This document shows, one piece after another, positions 53,323-63,594 of a DNA stretch of 64,000 nt (positions within the stretch are counted from its first letter, which is position 1; each line of letters starts with the position of its first letter). A program made the translations under genes and the position numbers. The notes beneath the pieces are model-generated. The model did no database searches. It saw only the letters and a list, made by a program, of their open reading frames with translations, and was not told where the DNA came from. Origin of the DNA: Oegoconia quadripuncta (taxonomy: Eukaryota > Arthropoda > Insecta > Lepidoptera > Autostichidae); NCBI GenBank assembly GCA_949316235.1, contig OX438752.1, positions 1,325,001-1,389,000 on the forward strand, read 5' to 3'.

Positions 53323-53815
53323 TTTGCGTAATGCACCATTTGAGGATGGTGTACAAGTTGAGAAGTGCACCATGTGAGAAGTGCACCAGTTGCTAAGTTC
53401 ACCATTTGAGAACTGCGTAAGTTGAGAAGTGTACCATTTGAACATGGTGTACAAGTTAAGAAGTGCACCATATGAGAAGTGCACCAGTTGCTAAGTTCAC
53501 CATTTGAGAACTGCGCAAGTTGAGAAGTGTATCATTTGAACATGGTGTAAAAGTTGAGGAGTGCACCATATGAGAAGTGCACCAGTTGCTAAGTTCACCA
53601 TTTGAGAACTGCACAAGTTGATAAGTGCACCATTTGAGCATGGTGTACAAGTTGAGAAGTGCACCAAATGAGAAGTGCACCAGTTGCTAAGTTCACCATT
53701 TGAGAACTGCACAAGTTGCAAAGTGAACCATTTGAGCATGGTGTACAAGTTGAGAAGTGCACCAGTTGCTAAGTTCACCATTTGAGAACTGCACAAGTTG
53801 AGAAGTGCACCAAAT
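53323..53815 (+). repeat. Minisatellite with 98-bp higher-order unit of six ~16-bp subunits
   Basis: The subunit resembles 'gcaccatttgagaagt' and varies within the unit (gcaccagttgctaagt, tcaccatttgagaact, gtgtacaagttgagaagt...). The marker 'ccagttgctaagtt' recurs at ~53387, 53484, 53582, 53680 and 53762: spacings of 97-98, and 82 in the last unit, which lost one subunit. Minus-strand 'ORFs' across it are repeat translations. Confidence 0.92.
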
Positions 53816-53885
53816 GCGTCAAACCCTTACCGAAGTGCATCCTATAAAAGACTGAGAGACAGGCGACCTTGGTATGAGTTCCGAA

Positions 53886-54529
53886 TGTGTGTATTTGCAA
53901 AACAACATCCTCGTAACTCCGAGAATTCACCGCTCGTGTTTGTTTTCAAGCATCTAATATAAAAGACATCAACGAGCTCGTTTAATTTTTATTTGCCGAG
54001 GCCCAGATGAATTAGTATTATAATATGGGCGCACCCATTAGCTATGTAATTTCGATTAACGAAATTAAGTAACGTTTGACGTTTGGATGGTTGACCACTA
54101 GCGTCAATTCATATTGAGACACAGGATTTATCCTAGTTCAGGTATCAGTCCACCATGATCTTATCTGCATTTAAAATGTTGCTAAACCCTCTAAGTACAA
54201 TTTTGGATAGATTTTGGTAAGCAATAAAGATATAATAATAACAACAAGAAATCGTCAGAAAATCATTTGTTATTTGTGTATAAATCAATACGTGTAAAAA
54301 TATAACATTTAAATTTTAAATTCGCCCCTCTGATATGATAATGAAATCAAATTGAAATCAAAAAAATATATATTTCGTTGGATAAAGATTATCACTTGAA
54401 AACGTCACATTTTTTATCTTAACCTTCCACAACTAGCTTTCTTCGGGAGAAAGGAGTGACTGAAAACCACTGCTCGAGATCATGTTTTCAAGTAAGCAAA
54501 TATTGAGTCACTTCCTATTTGTGTAGTGG
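53886..54529. other. Mostly unassigned; LINE family 3 tail
   Basis: 54350-54425 (atttcgttggataaagatta, tcacttgaaaacgtcac) is a short reversed LINE family 3 tail. The rest is not recognised. Confidence 0.45.
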
Positions 54530-54831
54530 ACGACCAATTGGTGTAGTGGATAGTGACCCTGTCAGCGAAGTACTCGGTTTGGTTGGTGGTAGGGCATTTT
54601 AAATGTCCGCCTGGCTAGCTACCACCATCTTATCTAAATCTGCCGCCAAACAGCAATGTTAATGGCATTGTTGTGTTCCGGTTGTCAGAGATAAGATAGC
54701 CAGTCCCCCAAATGTTGGGGTTTCCGGGTCAGTACGCTTCCACCTTCGACCTCATCTTCACTTCACTTCAGGTGTGATTGAAGTCAAGTACCAATCCGTT
54801 GTGGATGAAAAAAAAAAATACAGCCCGGCAT
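54530..54831 (+). mobile_element. SINE B head fused to a SINE C body
   Basis: 54530-54568 is a SINE B head (gacgaccaattggtgtagtg, 'accctgtcagcgaa'). It is joined without a gap to the SINE C body from 'gtactcggtttggttggtgg' to poly-A at 54830. Confidence 0.85.
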
Positions 54832-54964
54832 AATACAATCTAAATTTTCTCAGGAAATAATGAATATTTTTCAATAGTACTTTTGGTATATTGCTGTAGA
54901 CAGTAATTGCTGCAAGTATTTAATTATTTTTTTTATTTAATTAAACAAACGTCGATGATTTCCT

Positions 54965-55215
54965 GAATCAAAATCAAAATCAAAAAACGCTTTATTTTAT
55001 AGGTACAAAAAATAGTCAGATTATACATTACTTAAGCTACTGCTTGTTCAAAAGGCAATTTTCCCCTGAGAAGAACAAGAAAGAAACTCGAGAGGTTGCT
55101 CTTTTTTTTTTTAAAAAAAAAAGGTTTTTATAGTACAACATTATAAATTATTATTTTATATTATAATATTTCATTATTAATTGTGAAATAGCCTGGTTAT
55201 GCGAACGAGCTGTTT
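54965..55215 (-). mobile_element. LINE family 1, 3' UTR
   Basis: Reversed: (TCAAAA)n, 'aaacgctttattttataggt', 'aaggcaattttcccctgaga', 'tttcattattaattgtgaaa'. Only the UTR and a few codons remain. Confidence 0.85.
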
Positions 55216-55393
55216 ATGTCTGTAAGTATGAGAAAACTTAATTTGTATTGAGATTATAGAGACCTGTACAGGTTGCTCTGTTTCAGACTGTACGTTTCAT
55301 CGACATGACGCTTCGTCAAACAAACATTCGTCGTCGAACTTTTCAACGGCGAACGATTCACTAATCGATAATTCGTTATATGACGAAACGAGT

Positions 55394-55706
55394 AACCGCC
55401 TCCGTGGCTCAATGTAAAGAACGAGTTTACGATTAGGAGGTCGCGGGTTCGATCCCCAGGGGGGTACATGTTTAAGTACTCGGTTTGGTTGGTGGTAGGG
55501 CATTTTAAATGTCCGCCTGGCTAGCTACCACCTTCTTATCTAAATCTGCCGCCAAGCAGCAATTTTAATAACATTGTTGTGTTCCGGTTGTCAAAGATAA
55601 GACAGCCATTTCCGGGTCAGTACGCTTCCACCTTTGACCTCATCTTCACTTAACATCAGGTGTGATTCAGGTCAAGTACCAACCCGCTGTGCATAAAAAA
55701 AAACGA
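55394..55706 (+). mobile_element. SINE C, full length with small deletions
   Basis: Head 'accgcctccgtggctcaatg', B-box 'ggtcgcgggttcgatcccca', end 'caacccgctgtgcat' and A's. Confidence 0.9.
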
Positions 55707-56249
55707 GTGTTGGAGACCAGGTCCGGAGACGTGACACTCGCGCAATAACGACTTATCACGAATCAAAATCGGTTCAGACGTTTATTAGTTATGAGGGAAG
55801 GACTGGACATACACTCAGGGCTTAACACATAACCCTCCTTTTTTGGCTTCGCCGCAGTCAGGTAAAAAGGGACTAGAGGTCATTTGGGTCAAATCAGTTC
55901 CTCTAGGGATGAGGAAATAGTGGCTTCAGTGTAACATTCCAAACGTTTTAGACTGTAGCAAATTCTAATATTAAATATAAATAAATACAATCTAGTCTTG
56001 TCGGTTAGATTGTAGTAAAAACAAGCATCTCTCGGCGACAACGCGGCGATACCATCGACTGCATGATTCACGGCGCAGGCGCGCGACTGAGTATAATAAT
56101 TTGTACCAGATGATATGATAGCGAACTTGTTTATAAGTTAAGTAATTCGTAGTGAAGACGTTTACTTGTATGTCTTAAGTTATTATAGCGCGACACTTCG
56201 TTCATCACGCTGTTTCTTAAAATATGTAATTTAAAATAAGTATTTAAAA
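55707..56249. other. Unassigned; one element-end motif
   Basis: 55842-55865 (tttttggcttcgccgcagtc, aggt) is the recurrent end motif also at 3650 and 63327. No exon recognised. Confidence 0.4.
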
Positions 56250-56345
56250 ACAGAAAAACCCGACAACATATTTATGTTGCATTTTGCGGACGCCAGCGGA
56301 ACGCTGAATTTTTAATCGACTAGATAAAAGGAGGGTAATTTGTAT
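56250..56345 (-). mobile_element. CCCGACTGCCC-family fragment, internally deleted
   Basis: 'aaaaacccgacaacatattt', 'ttgcggacgccagcggaacg', then 'ataaaaggagggtaat'. Most of the middle is missing. Confidence 0.55.
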
Positions 56346-56392
56346 GTTGGCAATCAATGCGCCAACTAGCGAAGAGACGCAGAACTACAGAT

Positions 56393-56533
56393 TGGTGTCG
56401 ATTCGGATGTACACCAACTAAACTAGTTTTAAAGTAGTACTGTCACCTTCTCCCTGGAACTGTACGATGCGACGGCACCACTCCAAAACTGGTTTTAGTT
56501 TAGTTTAGTTGGTGTACATCCGAATCGACACCA
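56393..56533. mobile_element. 141-bp MITE with ~38-bp TIRs
   Basis: 'tggtgtcgattcggatgtac, accaactaaactagtttta' is inverted at the right with an extra 'gttta' repeat. The spacer is ~58 bp. Confidence 0.8.
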
Positions 56534-56839
56534 TTTACATGCTCACATCGTATTCAGCGCTATATACATAAAAAGTGTGTCTGTGTACAGAGTCTGTGCT
56601 ATATACTGAGCGTTCGTGTTATTATTTATATACATTGAAATAGTATGATATGCTGAGTGAGAACGAGCGACTGAATGGGAACGAACGAATGAATTGATAA
56701 TATTCGTTATCAAAACATTTATGAAAATGTGTTATATGCAAAAAAAATTTAACCTTAATCGCTAAAAATAGTGATAGGCACAATGTTATTACAAGGAATA
56801 AGAACCAGTTATCTATGTTTATGTTTGTTGTTTATTTTT
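56534..56839. other. Unassigned sequence
   Basis: 56660-56720 has repeated 'gaacga' words. 56743-56820 (ttaaccttaatcgctaaaaa, tagtgata..acaatgtt) may be the decayed upstream part of the following LINE. Confidence 0.35.
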
Positions 56840-57260
56840 TGTTTTTTTTTTGTTTATTTACTATCACAAAGTTAGTAAATCCTTGAAAGGGCAATGTATA
56901 CGCTTTTATAATAAGGTTCCAGTGGACATTCAAAATTTGCCTTTAAACAAATTTAAAGCAATCATAAAACAGAAATTATTAGCAAAAGGCTATTATAATA
57001 TCACTGACTATTTGATTGATAAGCAAGCATGGACATAGCTGTCTTATTATTCATATAATTATCAAACCACAAATTGTAACCCATAATCTGTTTAAAAGAG
57101 CAACCCTAGAGTTTCTTGCTCGTTCTTCTCTGGGGAGTCGGCTTTGTGAATGAGCAGTAAATTTAAACTATAATGTAATATTAATATTAATAGTGACGTA
57201 TTCAAGTGATAATTTTATCCTATGAAATAAAATATTTTGATTTCATTTGATTTGAAAAAT
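56840..57260 (+). mobile_element. LINE family 3, ORF end and 3' UTR
   Basis: The open frame to 57036 encodes SKSLKGQCIRFYNKVPVDIQ, NLPLNKFKAIIKQKLLAKGY and YNITDYLIDKQAWT. The 3' UTR has 'cttgctcgttcttctctggg' and 'atcctatgaaataaaatatt' followed by ttgatttcatt. Confidence 0.85.
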
Positions 57261-57297
57261 ATACTTAGCCTAAATTGTTATTGACTGTTGCTATACT

Positions 57298-57417
57298 TTT
57301 TTTTTTAATGCACAACGGGTTGGTACTTGACTCAATCACACCTGATGTTAAGTGAAGATGAGGCCGAAGGTGGAAGCGTACTGACCCGGAAACCCCAACA
57401 CATTTGGGGGACTGGCT
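57298..57417 (-). mobile_element. SINE C, 3' half
   Basis: Reversed: poly-T, 'cacaacgggttggtacttga', 'aaaccccaacacatttgggg', 'gactggcta'. Confidence 0.85.
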
Positions 57418-57779
57418 ACCAAATAAAAAAAAATATCTACCAAACCAACCAAAACCAAATCCTCGTCTTGTAAAACAAACTCACAAGAAACACTATAACA
57501 TCTCAAAGTTAACCTCCTCTTCCTCTGACAGGTATAAATTGGAAGTTAACTGAATAATTTTCTAGTGAAGCTCGCAGCTTATTACGGCCGCACTCACGTG
57601 TACAATTATAGCCTGTGATTTATCTCGACGATAAGGTTGCCTTTTTATTGACATCGCATTTATGAATATATCGATGTCCGAGTGGTTGTCGGTCCGGCCA
57701 TATATACAGCGTGGGGTTCGGAACAAGGGCAAACAAAAATGGAGTAAAGTAAATAACTATTTAAACTATATATAAAAAC
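57418..57779. other. Unassigned sequence
   Basis: No repeat family or exon recognised. Confidence 0.4.
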
Positions 57780-57918
57780 CGGTTGACAGAGATGAGATAG
57801 CCAGTCCCCCAAATGTGTTGGGGTTTCCGGGTCAGTACGCTACCACCTTCGGCCTCATCTTCACTTAACATGAGGTGTGATTGAGGTCAAGTACTAACCC
57901 GTTGTGGATAAAAAAAAA
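57780..57918 (+). mobile_element. SINE C, 3' half
   Basis: From 'ccggttgacagagatgagat' to 'aacccgttgtggat' and A's. Confidence 0.85.
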
Positions 57919-57928
57919 ATTTTGAAAC

Positions 57929-58630
57929 CAAAAAACCCGACAGCATATTTTATATTTTGCGGATGCCATGTTGGATTTTTTTGCTATAAAATGTATCCTA
58001 TTACACTTCGGATACCAAGACGAGTCTAACGACACCATGCACTTCGAAATCGGTAAAGCCCTTTAGGCTACAGGTTGCGCCAAAGGAACGGCCATACATA
58101 AATACATACAAACATACATACCATGGTTCAGCCAAGTACCAACTAGCTGCACTCGATTCTGTGGAACGACGTGCCATGAGACTCATAGGTGATAGTTCGA
58201 TGACTGCTAAGTTGCAGAGCCTTGAACACCGTCGCAAAGTCGCCTGTCTCTCAGTTATTTACAGGATGCATTTCGGGGATGTGCGTTGGAATTACATAAT
58301 CTTATTCCACCGTCGCCCTTCCATCTTCGGACCACTAGGCGTGAGGAGGGATTCCACCCGTATATAGCTAACATACCGAACATTCGCACTAAGAAGTTCG
58401 ATTCTTCATTCATCATCCGAACAGCCAAGGCATGGAACTCCCTTCCGGCGTCAGTCTTTCCTGAATCCTACAACCTTGGGATCTTCAAGAGCAGAGTGAA
58501 TAGACATTTACTGCGATCGCGTGCTTCATCTTCCATCAGGTGAGATTGTAGTCAAACGCGAATCCAGTTAATCATAAAAAAAAAACATACACTCGAAAAA
58601 CATTACCCTCCTTCCTTGGGCAGTCGGGTA
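57929..58630 (-). mobile_element. CCCGACTGCCC-family element split by a Jockey-type LINE
   Basis: Left part 57929-58121 (aaaaaacccgacagcatatt, 'aaaatgtatcctattacact', 'ttgcgccaaaggaacggcca'). Right part 58586-58630 (catacactcgaaaaacatta, 'ccctccttccttgggcagtc', ggg). Together they match 52910-53115 in reverse. Confidence 0.8.
58122..58585 (+). pseudogene. Jockey-type LINE, C-terminal end and 3' tail
   Basis: Encodes LDSVERRAMRLIGDSSMTAK, LQSLEHRRKVACLSVIYRMH; then, after a frameshift near 58285, ELHNLIPPSPF and FIIRTAKAWNSLPASVFPES, YNLGIFKSRVNRHLL. This is the C-terminal domain of insect Jockey-clade ORF2. Poly-A ends at 58585. Flanked by 'acatac' (58116-58121 and 58585-58590), a likely target duplication. 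5' truncated. Confidence 0.8.
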
Positions 58631-59044
58631 AAATGAACTTTATTTTGTAGGTATCGAACATTAAGTGGGCGTATCCATTGCTCAAGGTCGTTGGCTCTAT
58701 TCAGCATCTTAATACAAATGTTTCCGTGGTTCGGACGTTAAATAGTCGGTCCCGGGTGTTTTTAATTGAAGGCAGCCGTTATGTCAAGTCGGTGGCCTAC
58801 ATGGATGATTTAAAAACACTGACTGTCAAGTGTTCACGCAAATCCGCACTGGGCCCGCGTGATTGATCATGGCGCATACGCTCTCCCAGATAACAGGAGG
58901 TTTGAGTCCCATGCTATAACAACAACAGCAAGCAATAAACAAATGTTTCGCCGATACCACGCTTTGCAGATAAGCAGATTCGATGAAAGCGAGATTCTAC
59001 TGACATTTTTGTTATTTTTGTTATTTTTGTGATTTTTGACATTT
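58631..59044. other. Unassigned sequence
   Basis: The open frame 58678-58866 has no splice or motif support. 59005-59044 is T-rich (ttgttatttttg repeats). Confidence 0.4.
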
Positions 59045-59460
59045 GACTATTTAGATGATATACATTATTTAGATTATAAACATTTATGGACAAACCAGTC
59101 CGTTCGCATAACCAGGCTATTTCACAATTAATAATGAAATATTATAATATAAAATAATAATTAATAATTTTGTAATATAAAAACCTTTTTTTAAAAAGAG
59201 CAACCTCTCGAGTTTCTTGCTTGTTCTTTACAGGGAAAAATTGCCTTTTGAACAAGCAGTATCTTTAAAAATGTAAAATCTGACTATTTTAAGTGTAACC
59301 TGTCTACCTACAAAATAAAGCATTTTTGATTTGATTTGACATTTTTGACATTTGATATTTTTGTCACATTTCACATTTGCTCTTTTTGACATTTGACATT
59401 TTCGCCATTTGACATTTGTGACGTTTTGACATTTGACATTTTTGGCATTTGCATATACAA
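59045..59460 (+). mobile_element. LINE family 1 3' end inside 'gacattt' repeats
   Basis: 59048-59336: last codons (decayed DYLDD region), 'gcataaccaggctatttcac', 'gagtttcttgcttgttcttt' and 'ctacctacaaaataaagcat'. 59337-59460 is an irregular array of 'tttgacatttttg' words that also precede the LINE at 59025-59048. Confidence 0.75.
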
Positions 59461-60044
59461 ATCAACCTAATGAAAGCTCGTTAAAAATCTATGTTAGTTT
59501 GTGAAACATATCGGAAAATGTTATAATTTTATATACCTTGTCTTTTACAAATAGTAGGGGACTTAGGAGCTGTGCCCCAACTCTGGGGACGTGTAAAGCT
59601 GTTGATGATGATTTAGATTTTAATTTGTTGGAATCATGTCGGACCAGCTAATGACTTGTAGAATCTAGAATTTTTTTATTGCTCGTGTTGCGGGCCCCAC
59701 GCTGTATATATGTAGCTAGGCAAGCTAGTCGCGAAACGCAAATAACCTGTTAGTTTCTTGGGCCGCTCCTTTTCGCACGATGTTTTTTCTTCCCAATGTA
59801 TATAAAGGCGTGCGTCCATTCGTCTGTCATAGCCATTTTCTCCGAAACTAGTAGAATACCTATTGATCGACTACGTGTATGTTATCATCGAGGAACCTTT
59901 GATGCTCTTTATGATTTGAAAATTATTTTTAAACGACTTCAAATAAGGAGTAGGTTGTTTATTCTATTATAATTTCCATCAGGTGAGATTGTAGTCCTAC
60001 GCGAAACCAGTTTAAAAAAAAAAATCATTTGAAAGAACATACTT
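59461..60044. other. Mostly unassigned
   Basis: 59980-60025 (atttccatcaggtgagattg, tagtcctacgcga, A-run) is a Jockey-type 3' tail scrap. The rest is not recognised. Confidence 0.4.
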
Positions 60045-60570
60045 TTAGATTGGTCCCCAAGAATTGAGCGAAGTCCACAAATGTCCAGCTATGGGCTGGG
60101 GCACCTCAGTACCAGCTTCTTCCTTTTGACCGCGTTCAACGTCGCGCAGTCCGAATTGTCGGCCAAAAGAGTCTCCCTGACCGACTGGATCCCCTGGCGT
60201 TGCGAAGAGACATCGCGTCCCTCTGCAACTGTTCGAGCTAATACCCGCTGCTCAATTTAACCGATACACTTCTCGCCGAAAATTAAATTTCCATCCACAT
60301 CACCTGGTTGAGTGGAAGTCTACCACTGTACGATTCTCAAGAAACTTCTTACCACGTACGACCACCCTGTGGAACGGACTTCTTGCAGCGGTATTCACGA
60401 ACGAGTACGACATTGGAACCTTCAAGAAACGAGCCTACACCTTCCTCAAAGGGCGGCAACGCATCTGTGACCCTTTTGGTGTTGCGGGTGTCCATGGGCG
60501 GCGGTGATTGCTTTCCATCAGGTGACCCGCATACTCGTTTACCGCCCTCTCACATTAAAAAAAAATAAAA
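60045..60570 (+). pseudogene. Jockey-type LINE, C-terminal end and 3' tail
   Basis: [37 protein letters not shown], then after a frameshift 'acttctcgccgaaaattaaa' ([12 protein letters not shown] block), 'gattctcaagaaacttctta' and 'cttcaagaaacgagcctaca', with the tail 'ccctctcacattaaaaaaa'. Longest of the 6043-type copies; frameshifted. Confidence 0.8.
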
Positions 60571-60885
60571 AAAATATTTGTGGACTTCCCTGAATTCTTC
60601 ATGACTCTCATCATCAGAATTGGTTTTTATAAAAGTGGGGCCAATCTAGAAGTACGTTCTTATTAGTCGCTATAATGTATATATCGATTTGGGCTTCATT
60701 AAATTCAGCTATATTGACAATGTTATTAAACTGCGCTGAAATAGTGCCAATTTAAAAAAAAATAGAGTCACCGTAGTGATAGTTAAATGTGAGCATTCTG
60801 GCGTCATACGAGTACTCATAGGCAGAGACACAATTTCTGAATTCCATTGTGTGAAATCTAGCATCACGCTTGTAAACAACCGCAT
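60571..60885. other. Unassigned sequence
   Basis: No gene or repeat family recognised. Confidence 0.4.
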
Positions 60886-61570
60886 CATATCATATTTCAG
60901 AATGTTACTTAAGCAGAGATCTCCGCTTGAGGATAGTTAAAAAGGGACAAACCCACCACCTTCCCATGGCCCATCAACCATCTTGGTTATACGGGCCGAA
61001 TCATTGAGAGATGTGCCCGGTACTTGCGCAGGGCTCTTTCCCGGTGGCACATTTGCTTGACTCTCGACAAATTATTTAACTTCACTGTCCTTGTCCCTAA
61101 TTGCCAATTGTCCCCTTTCTGGGGCTTGACGTTCACAGCACATTTTTGTGCGACTTCGCGCCCAGTGGCAGTTCTTGTTGACTTGTCCTATTGCTCTTCA
61201 AATTCCAGCCGGGCTCGTCTTCCGTGCCACGCGTGTGCAAATCCGGTGAAGCATGCGAAGTTCGCTTCCGTGCTCACGAGGTCGCCGTGGTGAATTGGGC
61301 CGAAGATGTTGGACTGAATTCTTGCCAGCAGTTCTCGTCGCTCCTCGCTATACAGGGGGCACGCCCAGAGTGCATGCTCCCTGTCCTCTTCGATGACCCC
61401 ATCGCAATAGCAATAGGGCGACTCTGCCAGGGACATTGCGTGCAGCCGCTTGCGAAATCTGCCGTGGCCCGTCAAGTTAAAAAGGGACAGCTTTATGTAA
61501 CTTGTATAGCGGCATCTCTTTCTAACTATACCTACTTAAGGGCAAATTACGCTTGAGCAACATTCTGAAA
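60886..61570. mobile_element. MITE with 'cagaatgtt.ct.aagc' ends, host of an R1-type insertion
   Basis: 'tttcagaatgttacttaagc' (60897-60916) is answered by 'gcttgagcaacattctgaaa' (61551-61570). The element's own sequence is 60886-60949 and 61490-61570; the middle is a retrotransposon fragment. Related to 39335-39500. Confidence 0.7.
60950..61474 (-). pseudogene. R1-type LINE, C-terminal fragment with zinc-knuckle motif
   Basis: On minus, from the insertion edge: LTGHGRFRKRLHAMSLAESP, YCYCDGVIEEDREHALWACP, LYSEERRELLARIQSNIFGP, then FAHAWHGRRARLEFEEQ and stop at 61188. The C-x-C...H-x4-C arrangement and 'TGHG.F...LH' are typical of R1/TRAS-group ORF2 C-termini. It lies between two copies of 'agttaaaaagggaca' (60935-60949, 61475-61489), a 15-bp target duplication. 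No poly-A. Confidence 0.8.
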
Positions 61571-61579
61571 TACGGCCGT

Positions 61580-62080
61580 CAGTGTATCTTTTTTTTTTCA
61601 CGGGGAAGTGCATTATGCGTACCGCTCGCCTGGGGGACGACGAGCCGGTTATGTGAGACCCCTCTCCCTCCCTGTCTCGGGGGGGTTACTCACTAAAACC
61701 CCGCGGCGACCTTCTTCAGCAGTAAGGAGGACCTGGGAACGCATAAGTGGCGACAGCGCACCCTCCGTAGGGGGCGTTGTCGCGCCTTGCACCGCGATCA
61801 GCGAGCGGTATGAAGCGCGGCAGGGCCCGATGCGACGACACCACCCCGGTCGCTCTGGGGGGTGTCATCCTCTCCCGGGCGGCGTCCGACGACTACATCG
61901 CCCCGAGATTTAGCCGCCCGCAACCCTCAGGCGACGTGCAGGGGGGCTAGCGAGCGTTGCCGCCACCCGACGTCGCCTCCTGCGAGCGGGATCGGCCCTC
62001 TCCCGATCCCGCTCTGCGGCCCCCTTCTGGAGCATGACTGCCTCGCAGAAAGAGGCCGCTGCCCTCCAACCCTATAGTTA
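61580..62080 (-). mobile_element. GC-rich LINE 3' end
   Basis: Poly-T at 61590-61600, then 'cacggggaagtgcattatgc', 'tactcactaaaaccccgcgg', 'ggcagggcccgatgcgacga'. Inverse-oriented relative of 16094-16400 and longer towards its 5' side (to ~62080, CpG-dense). Open frames in it are compositional and not called. Confidence 0.6.
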
Positions 62081-62194
62081 TGGTAGCCTAGTGGCTGTAG
62101 ATTGGTATGGTGTTCCAGGTAGCTATGGAGGGATGCAGAATAGCACTTTTGAATCCAGGCCTTACAGTTACCGCTGGGGAAGATAAATTTTACT
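62081..62194. other. Unassigned spacer
   Basis: Nothing recognised. Confidence 0.4.
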
Positions 62195-62740
62195 GAATAA
62201 GAATTTACTTAACATCAGGCCCCTATTTCACCAAGTTGACAGGTGCGACAATTGTCAAAAAAATATAACCGCACCGATTTCATTTATTAAGTATTCGACA
62301 CTGGTTTTACTAATTCGAAATTTTTCCTTAAACGCTAATTCAGTAATGTCAAAGGAGAAATTTATTCGTTCTCTATATATTCTCCTATATGCGAACTCAT
62401 CTAAATCACTATCACTGTCACTACTGCTGCTTTCACGGAGAGCCATTTTGTAATTAACAACGAAAACACTACAATTGTCACGCTAGCCTGGGACAGCCTC
62501 GATCTCATGTCAACAATTACCGACAGATCTACAAATATGTCGAGTTCAAAAAATGATTCTTGTTTCACAACATAATTGTCATTTGATTGAGATAAGGACA
62601 ATTGTCACAAAATGCCTGTCATGTTTATAAGCTTTTCTATACGAAATAATTGACAAAATTGTCATTTGTCAACTTGGTGAAATAGGGGCCAGGTATGATT
62701 GAGGTCAAGTGCTAAACAGTTGTCCATAAAAAAAAATATC
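62195..62740 (+). mobile_element. SINE C 3' end split by a Harbinger-type element
   Basis: 'tttacttaacatCAG' to 62218 and 'CAGgtatgattgaggtcaag...ttgtccat' plus A's from 62690. The 5' part of the SINE is missing or decayed. Confidence 0.75.
62219..62689 (-). mobile_element. PIF/Harbinger-type element with CAG duplication and transposase start
   Basis: 471 bp. The 23-bp perfect TIR begins 'gcccctatttcaccaagttg'; CAG lies on both sides (62216-62218, 62690-62692). On minus, 62446-62255 encodes MALRESSSSDSDSDLDEFAY, RRIYRERINF, then ELAFKEKFRISKTSVEYLIN. This matches the N-terminus of Harbinger transposases (acidic Ser-rich stretch, then 'F...FR.SK..V..L'). The catalytic core is deleted. Confidence 0.8.
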
Positions 62741-62825
62741 CTGTGGTCCGAGAAAACAATGGAGTCGTACGACGTACGACGTGAGCATCAGATGAAGGGT
62801 CGGAGAAAGACATGGGCCATTTTTT

Positions 62826-63073
62826 GACGACCGATTAGTGTAATGAATAGTGTCCCTATCAGCGAAACCAACGGTTGCGGGTTCGAATCCCGCGAGGGGT
62901 AAATGTTTGTGTGATGAATACGAACATTTATTCCCGAGTCTTGGATGTTTATGTAAATATTTATGTATGTTTATCCGTTATCTAGTATCCATAGCATAAG
63001 CTTTGCTTAGTTTGGGACTAGATGATTGGTGTGAGTGTCCGAAATATTTATTTATTATTATTATTTATTATTT
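62826..63073 (+). mobile_element. SINE B, full length
   Basis: Head 'gacgaccgattagtgtaatg', B-box 'ggttgcgggttcgaatcccg', 'gtttgggactagatgattgg', tail 'cgaaatatttatttattatt'. The best SINE B copy here. Confidence 0.92.
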
Positions 63074-63590
63074 TACTCTGAAAAAGAAAGCGGGCGTAGT
63101 TGCGATTTGAAGCTAGTCTAAAAACCATCTAGATTAGAATATCACGTATGTTAGTAAGAGGGCGTGATCGTACGATTACCGTAGATCACTGGGAACGTAT
63201 GCAGACAATCGCTGCACACTCGCTGGGAATGCGCCCGCGCATGCCCCCGCACCTCGCTCCACCTTGCGCATGCGGCTGTGGTACAGCTTGGTTTATTTCT
63301 TCAGGGATGGCTACTAGATTACATTACCCGACTACGGCGAAGCCAAAGAGAGATAATGTATTTACCGCGTTAATACCCTAGCAGCCATTTTCTCACACTT
63401 GGCCACAAATAATTTTAGGATCCGAACGAGATGGATATCAAATTACAGGTCTCGAGTAATTTAAAAAAATGTTTTAAATTTAAATTTTATAAATGAATCA
63501 AATGAGGATTTCAACAAAACGTGACGCCAAATATTGAATAATTTTTAACTATAGTGGCATTATTTTTATTTGGCAGTATTTAAGCATAAT
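63074..63590. other. Unassigned; one element-end motif
   Basis: 63327-63362 'ttacccgactacggcgaagc, caaagagagataatgt' shares its frame with the CCCGACTGCCC-family end (ttacccgact...taatgt). 63148-63290 is GC-richer and open on plus but has no acceptor/donor pair in phase 0 with exon 3 that I can defend. Confidence 0.4.
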
Positions 63591-63594
63591 TGGA

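Larger units (their letters stand above)
52724..53885 (-). pseudogene. Jockey-type LINE copy broken by two insertions
   Basis: Three minus-strand pieces match consecutive parts of the copy at 58122-58585. 53825-53885 holds 'cgcctgtctctcag...ataggatgca' and 53160-53205 holds 'gcgttggaattacataatct'. 52724-52908 holds the 'cttgaagatccaaaggttgt' and 'aatctcacctgatggaaa' end with poly-A. About 110 bp between the last two pieces is missing. Confidence 0.65.

Noticed and set aside
53323..53815. Regular repeats that might suggest a CRISPR array
   Set aside because: There are no unique spacers; subunits abut each other in a 98-bp higher-order order, in eukaryotic DNA. It is a minisatellite.
61608..62077. 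Two overlapping GC-rich open frames
   Set aside because: They overlap the GC-rich LINE 3' end on the opposite strand and reflect composition.
63148..63381. GC-rich open frame as a candidate fourth host exon
   Set aside because: No acceptor/donor pair keeping phase 0 after exon 3, and its 3' part overlaps an element-end motif.
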